Source: an uncultured Clostridium sp. | GTDB taxonomy: Bacteria > Bacillota > Clostridia > TANB77 > CAG-508 | Assembly: GCA_946497585.1 (NCBI GenBank) | Contig: CAMMLF010000077.1 | Span: forward strand, 1-7,457 | Direction: 5' to 3' | Length of the DNA stretch: 7,457 nt | The notes under the pieces: generated by a model | What the model was told of the DNA's origin: nothing | What the model saw: only the letters and a program-made list of their open reading frames with translations | Database searches by the model: none | Part shown: in pieces, positions 6,366-7,457 of the stretch | Layout of the letters: each line of letters opens with the position of its first letter | Numbering within the stretch: position 1 is the first letter of the stretch | Made by a program: the position numbers and the translations under genes

Positions 6366-7238
6366 TTAACTAAAAAACTCTACTGAGAATTTAGCTTCAA
6401 ATTCTTGTCCCGGTGCTAAAACTATCATATCTGGTTTTTGCACAAATACACTAGAACTATGAATTCTGTCCGCTGTTGATTGCCATGGCTCTAAACAAAT
6501 GAATGGAGCTCCCGGCTTTGACCATATTCCTAAAAATGGCCATCCTTCAAAATCCATTGTTAGCACTGTTTTTCTAGTTCTACTATTTTTTAGGCTTATA
6601 GACTTGTTTTGTATGCCTTTAATAATCAGTGCATCATTATCAAAAGTATGTTCATCCAAAAGTATTATTCTGTTATTTATTAATTTATTTTTGGCATATT
6701 CTGTTCCGACTAAACCATCGACTAAATACAAAAAATGTGCTCTATCCTCTTCTTCTTTAAACTCTAAATAATAATTACCTCTTTTTAAATCATCTGGGTC
6801 AATTTTAAAAGCAGGATGTCCACCTATTCCAAAAGGCATATTTGTAACACCTGTATTTATTACTTTGTATATAAATATTAGCTTGTTTCCTTCTTGTCTG
6901 TATGTATTTGTTAGTTCAAAGTCAAAAGGATATCTTGCTAATGTATATTTGTTACTTTTTAACACATAAGAATGAAAGTTGTCCAATTTAGTTACTGGTT
7001 CAAATTCCATATCCCTTGCAAATCCATGTTGAGGGATTTCAAAAGTTCTTCCATTTATTATTGTTTGATTTCTCTTTAGCTTACCTACAATAGGAAATAA
7101 TACTGGTGCGTGTCTTTTCCAATACACTTTACCATTATCATCTCTCACATCTTCTCCTTGGTGAATTTTCTCTATACCGTCTAGTTTGAAACTTAAAAGT
7201 TCGCCACCAAAACTGGTTGTAGTCATAAGAGCTTCCAT
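6366..7238 (-). CDS. LacX-like aldose 1-epimerase
   Basis: A member of the galactose mutarotase-like superfamily, nearest by pattern to the LacX branch. Such enzymes interconvert the alpha and beta anomers of aldoses in the cytoplasm; the sugar used by this one cannot be read from sequence. With the ATG at 7238 it has 290 residues, the usual length for the branch. Visible motifs: YWKRHAPVLFPIVG (39-52), PQHGFARDMEFE (69-80) with the expected active-site His71, GGHPAFK (139-145) with His141, and FICLEPWQS (246-254) with the probable catalytic base Glu250. An upstream in-frame TTG at 7244 would add two residues, but the GAAAGG at 7246-7251 is correctly placed for the ATG, seven bases away. It has its own promoter at 7275-7303 and no visible terminator before the next gene. 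No sugar transporter or kinase lies in the window to suggest its substrate. Confidence 0.92.
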   Translation of the reverse strand: MEALMTTTSFGGELLSFKLDGIEKIHQGEDVRDDNGKVYWKRHAPVLFPIVGKLKRNQTIINGRTFEIPQHGFARDMEFEPVTKLDNFHSYVLKSNKYTLARYPFDFELTNTYRQEGNKLIFIYKVINTGVTNMPFGIGGHPAFKIDPDDLKRGNYYLEFKEEEDRAHFLYLVDGLVGTEYAKNKLINNRIILLDEHTFDNDALIIKGIQNKSISLKNSRTRKTVLTMDFEGWPFLGIWSKPGAPFICLEPWQSTADRIHSSSVFVQKPDMIVLAPGQEFEAKFSVEFFS

Positions 7239-7245
7239 AGTCAAA

Positions 7246-7251
7246 CCTTTC
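7246..7251 (-). promoter_or_regulatory. Ribosome binding site that sets the epimerase start
   Basis: GAAAGG on the minus strand lies seven bases from the ATG at 7236-7238 but only one base from the alternative TTG at 7242-7244, so the ATG is favoured. Confidence 0.7.
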
Positions 7252-7274
7252 TTTATAATAAAATAATTATATAT

Positions 7275-7303
7275 ATAATATTATTTTATAGCCTAAAAGT
7301 CAA
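7275..7303 (-). promoter_or_regulatory. Promoter of the epimerase gene
   Basis: The minus strand shows TTGACT (7298-7303), a 17-base spacer and TATTAT (7275-7280), five of six consensus bases in each box. The predicted start near 7268 leaves a leader of about 30 bases, which contains the ribosome binding site and no obvious regulatory fold. Confidence 0.75.
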
Positions 7304-7329
7304 TATTTACAAGGAAAAAACTGTGTAAT

Positions 7330-7427
7330 GGTATGTTTTTATAACATACCTCTAAACGAAAGAAATAACCTGCTTTTAGAAAGTATCTCTAAAAACAGGA
7401 TTCATGCTATTTTTTTATTGAAAGCAT
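7330..7427 (+). promoter_or_regulatory. Hairpin-rich leader before the right-edge gene
   Basis: Three potential hairpins lie in series. The first is a perfect 8-bp stem GGTATGTT/AACATACC (7330-7350) with a 5-base loop. The second is a 12-position stem with one mismatch, CCTGCTTTTAGA/TCTAAAAACAGG (7369-7399), with a 7-base loop. The third is a short ATGCT/AGCAT (7404-7427) enclosing a run of seven T. If transcribed rightward they form the leader of the gene starting at 7452. I see no convincing plus-strand promoter and no match to a riboswitch I know. The T-run begins about 10 bases after the second stem, which is too far for a standard terminator. Confidence 0.4.
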
Positions 7428-7451
7428 AAAATAAAGGGGGAAAGGATATAA

Positions 7452-7457
7452 ATGTAC
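7452..7457 (+). CDS. Start of a divergent gene, cut by the window edge
   Basis: Only ATG TAC is inside the window, so nothing can be said of the product. The call rests on a purine-rich ribosome binding site: GGGGGAAAGG ends at 7445, six bases before the ATG, which is good spacing. The gene would be divergent from the epimerase gene, sharing the intergenic region 7239-7451. Confidence 0.5.

Noticed and set aside
6499..6771. Plus-strand open frame of 90 residues
   Set aside because: Antisense to the epimerase coding sequence, with no independent support.
1..7457. CRISPR array, toxin-antitoxin pair or defence system
   Set aside because: No regularly spaced repeats with unique spacers, no such gene pair and no nuclease or defence domain; the only tandem repeat is two copies of 40 bases without spacers.

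Overview
This is a strongly AT-rich window with near-consensus sigma-A type promoters, AGGAGG-like ribosome binding sites and bacterial-type aminoacyl-tRNA synthetases read with the standard bacterial code. That points to a low-GC Firmicute, most likely one of the Clostridia. This is inference from composition and protein character; there is no rRNA or marker that fixes the species.

Every complete gene lies on the minus strand, so the window is transcribed from right to left. In transcription order: a LacX-like aldose 1-epimerase (6366-7238) with a good promoter at 7275-7303; a 59-residue two-helix membrane protein (6124-6303) with its own possible promoter; a 152-bp relatively GC-rich element bounded by 20-bp inverted repeats (5937-6088); valS (3103-5913); a 40-bp tandem repeat with an inverted third copy (3001-3095); cysS (1504-2970); and an unrecognised single-pass membrane protein (559-1413) that ends at a clear hairpin terminator (506-555). 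The spacing from valS to the membrane protein, with no strong terminator between them, suggests one valS-cysS-membrane protein transcription unit. Its core job is charging tRNA-Val and tRNA-Cys.

At the left, 1-505 holds no convincing gene. It has two near-consensus minus-strand promoters (311-339 and 14-42) with a 64-nt imperfect inverted repeat between them, and a ribosome-binding-like GAGAGG at the very edge. Together they serve something that begins just outside the window. At the right edge a divergent plus-strand gene appears to start at 7452, preceded by about 100 nt of hairpin-forming leader.

The coding part is ordinary housekeeping. The points of interest are in the spacers: three different inverted-repeat structures, two of them directly before or after a tRNA synthetase gene, where a Clostridium would often carry a T-box leader. 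No T-box motif is visible. In several of these structures the single imperfect pair is C-A on the plus strand but G-U on the minus strand, which fits folding in the sense RNA. The start of valS is set here at 5913, removing a 31-codon in-frame extension that is only the repeat element read as protein. I did not find a convincing new defence or metabolic system.
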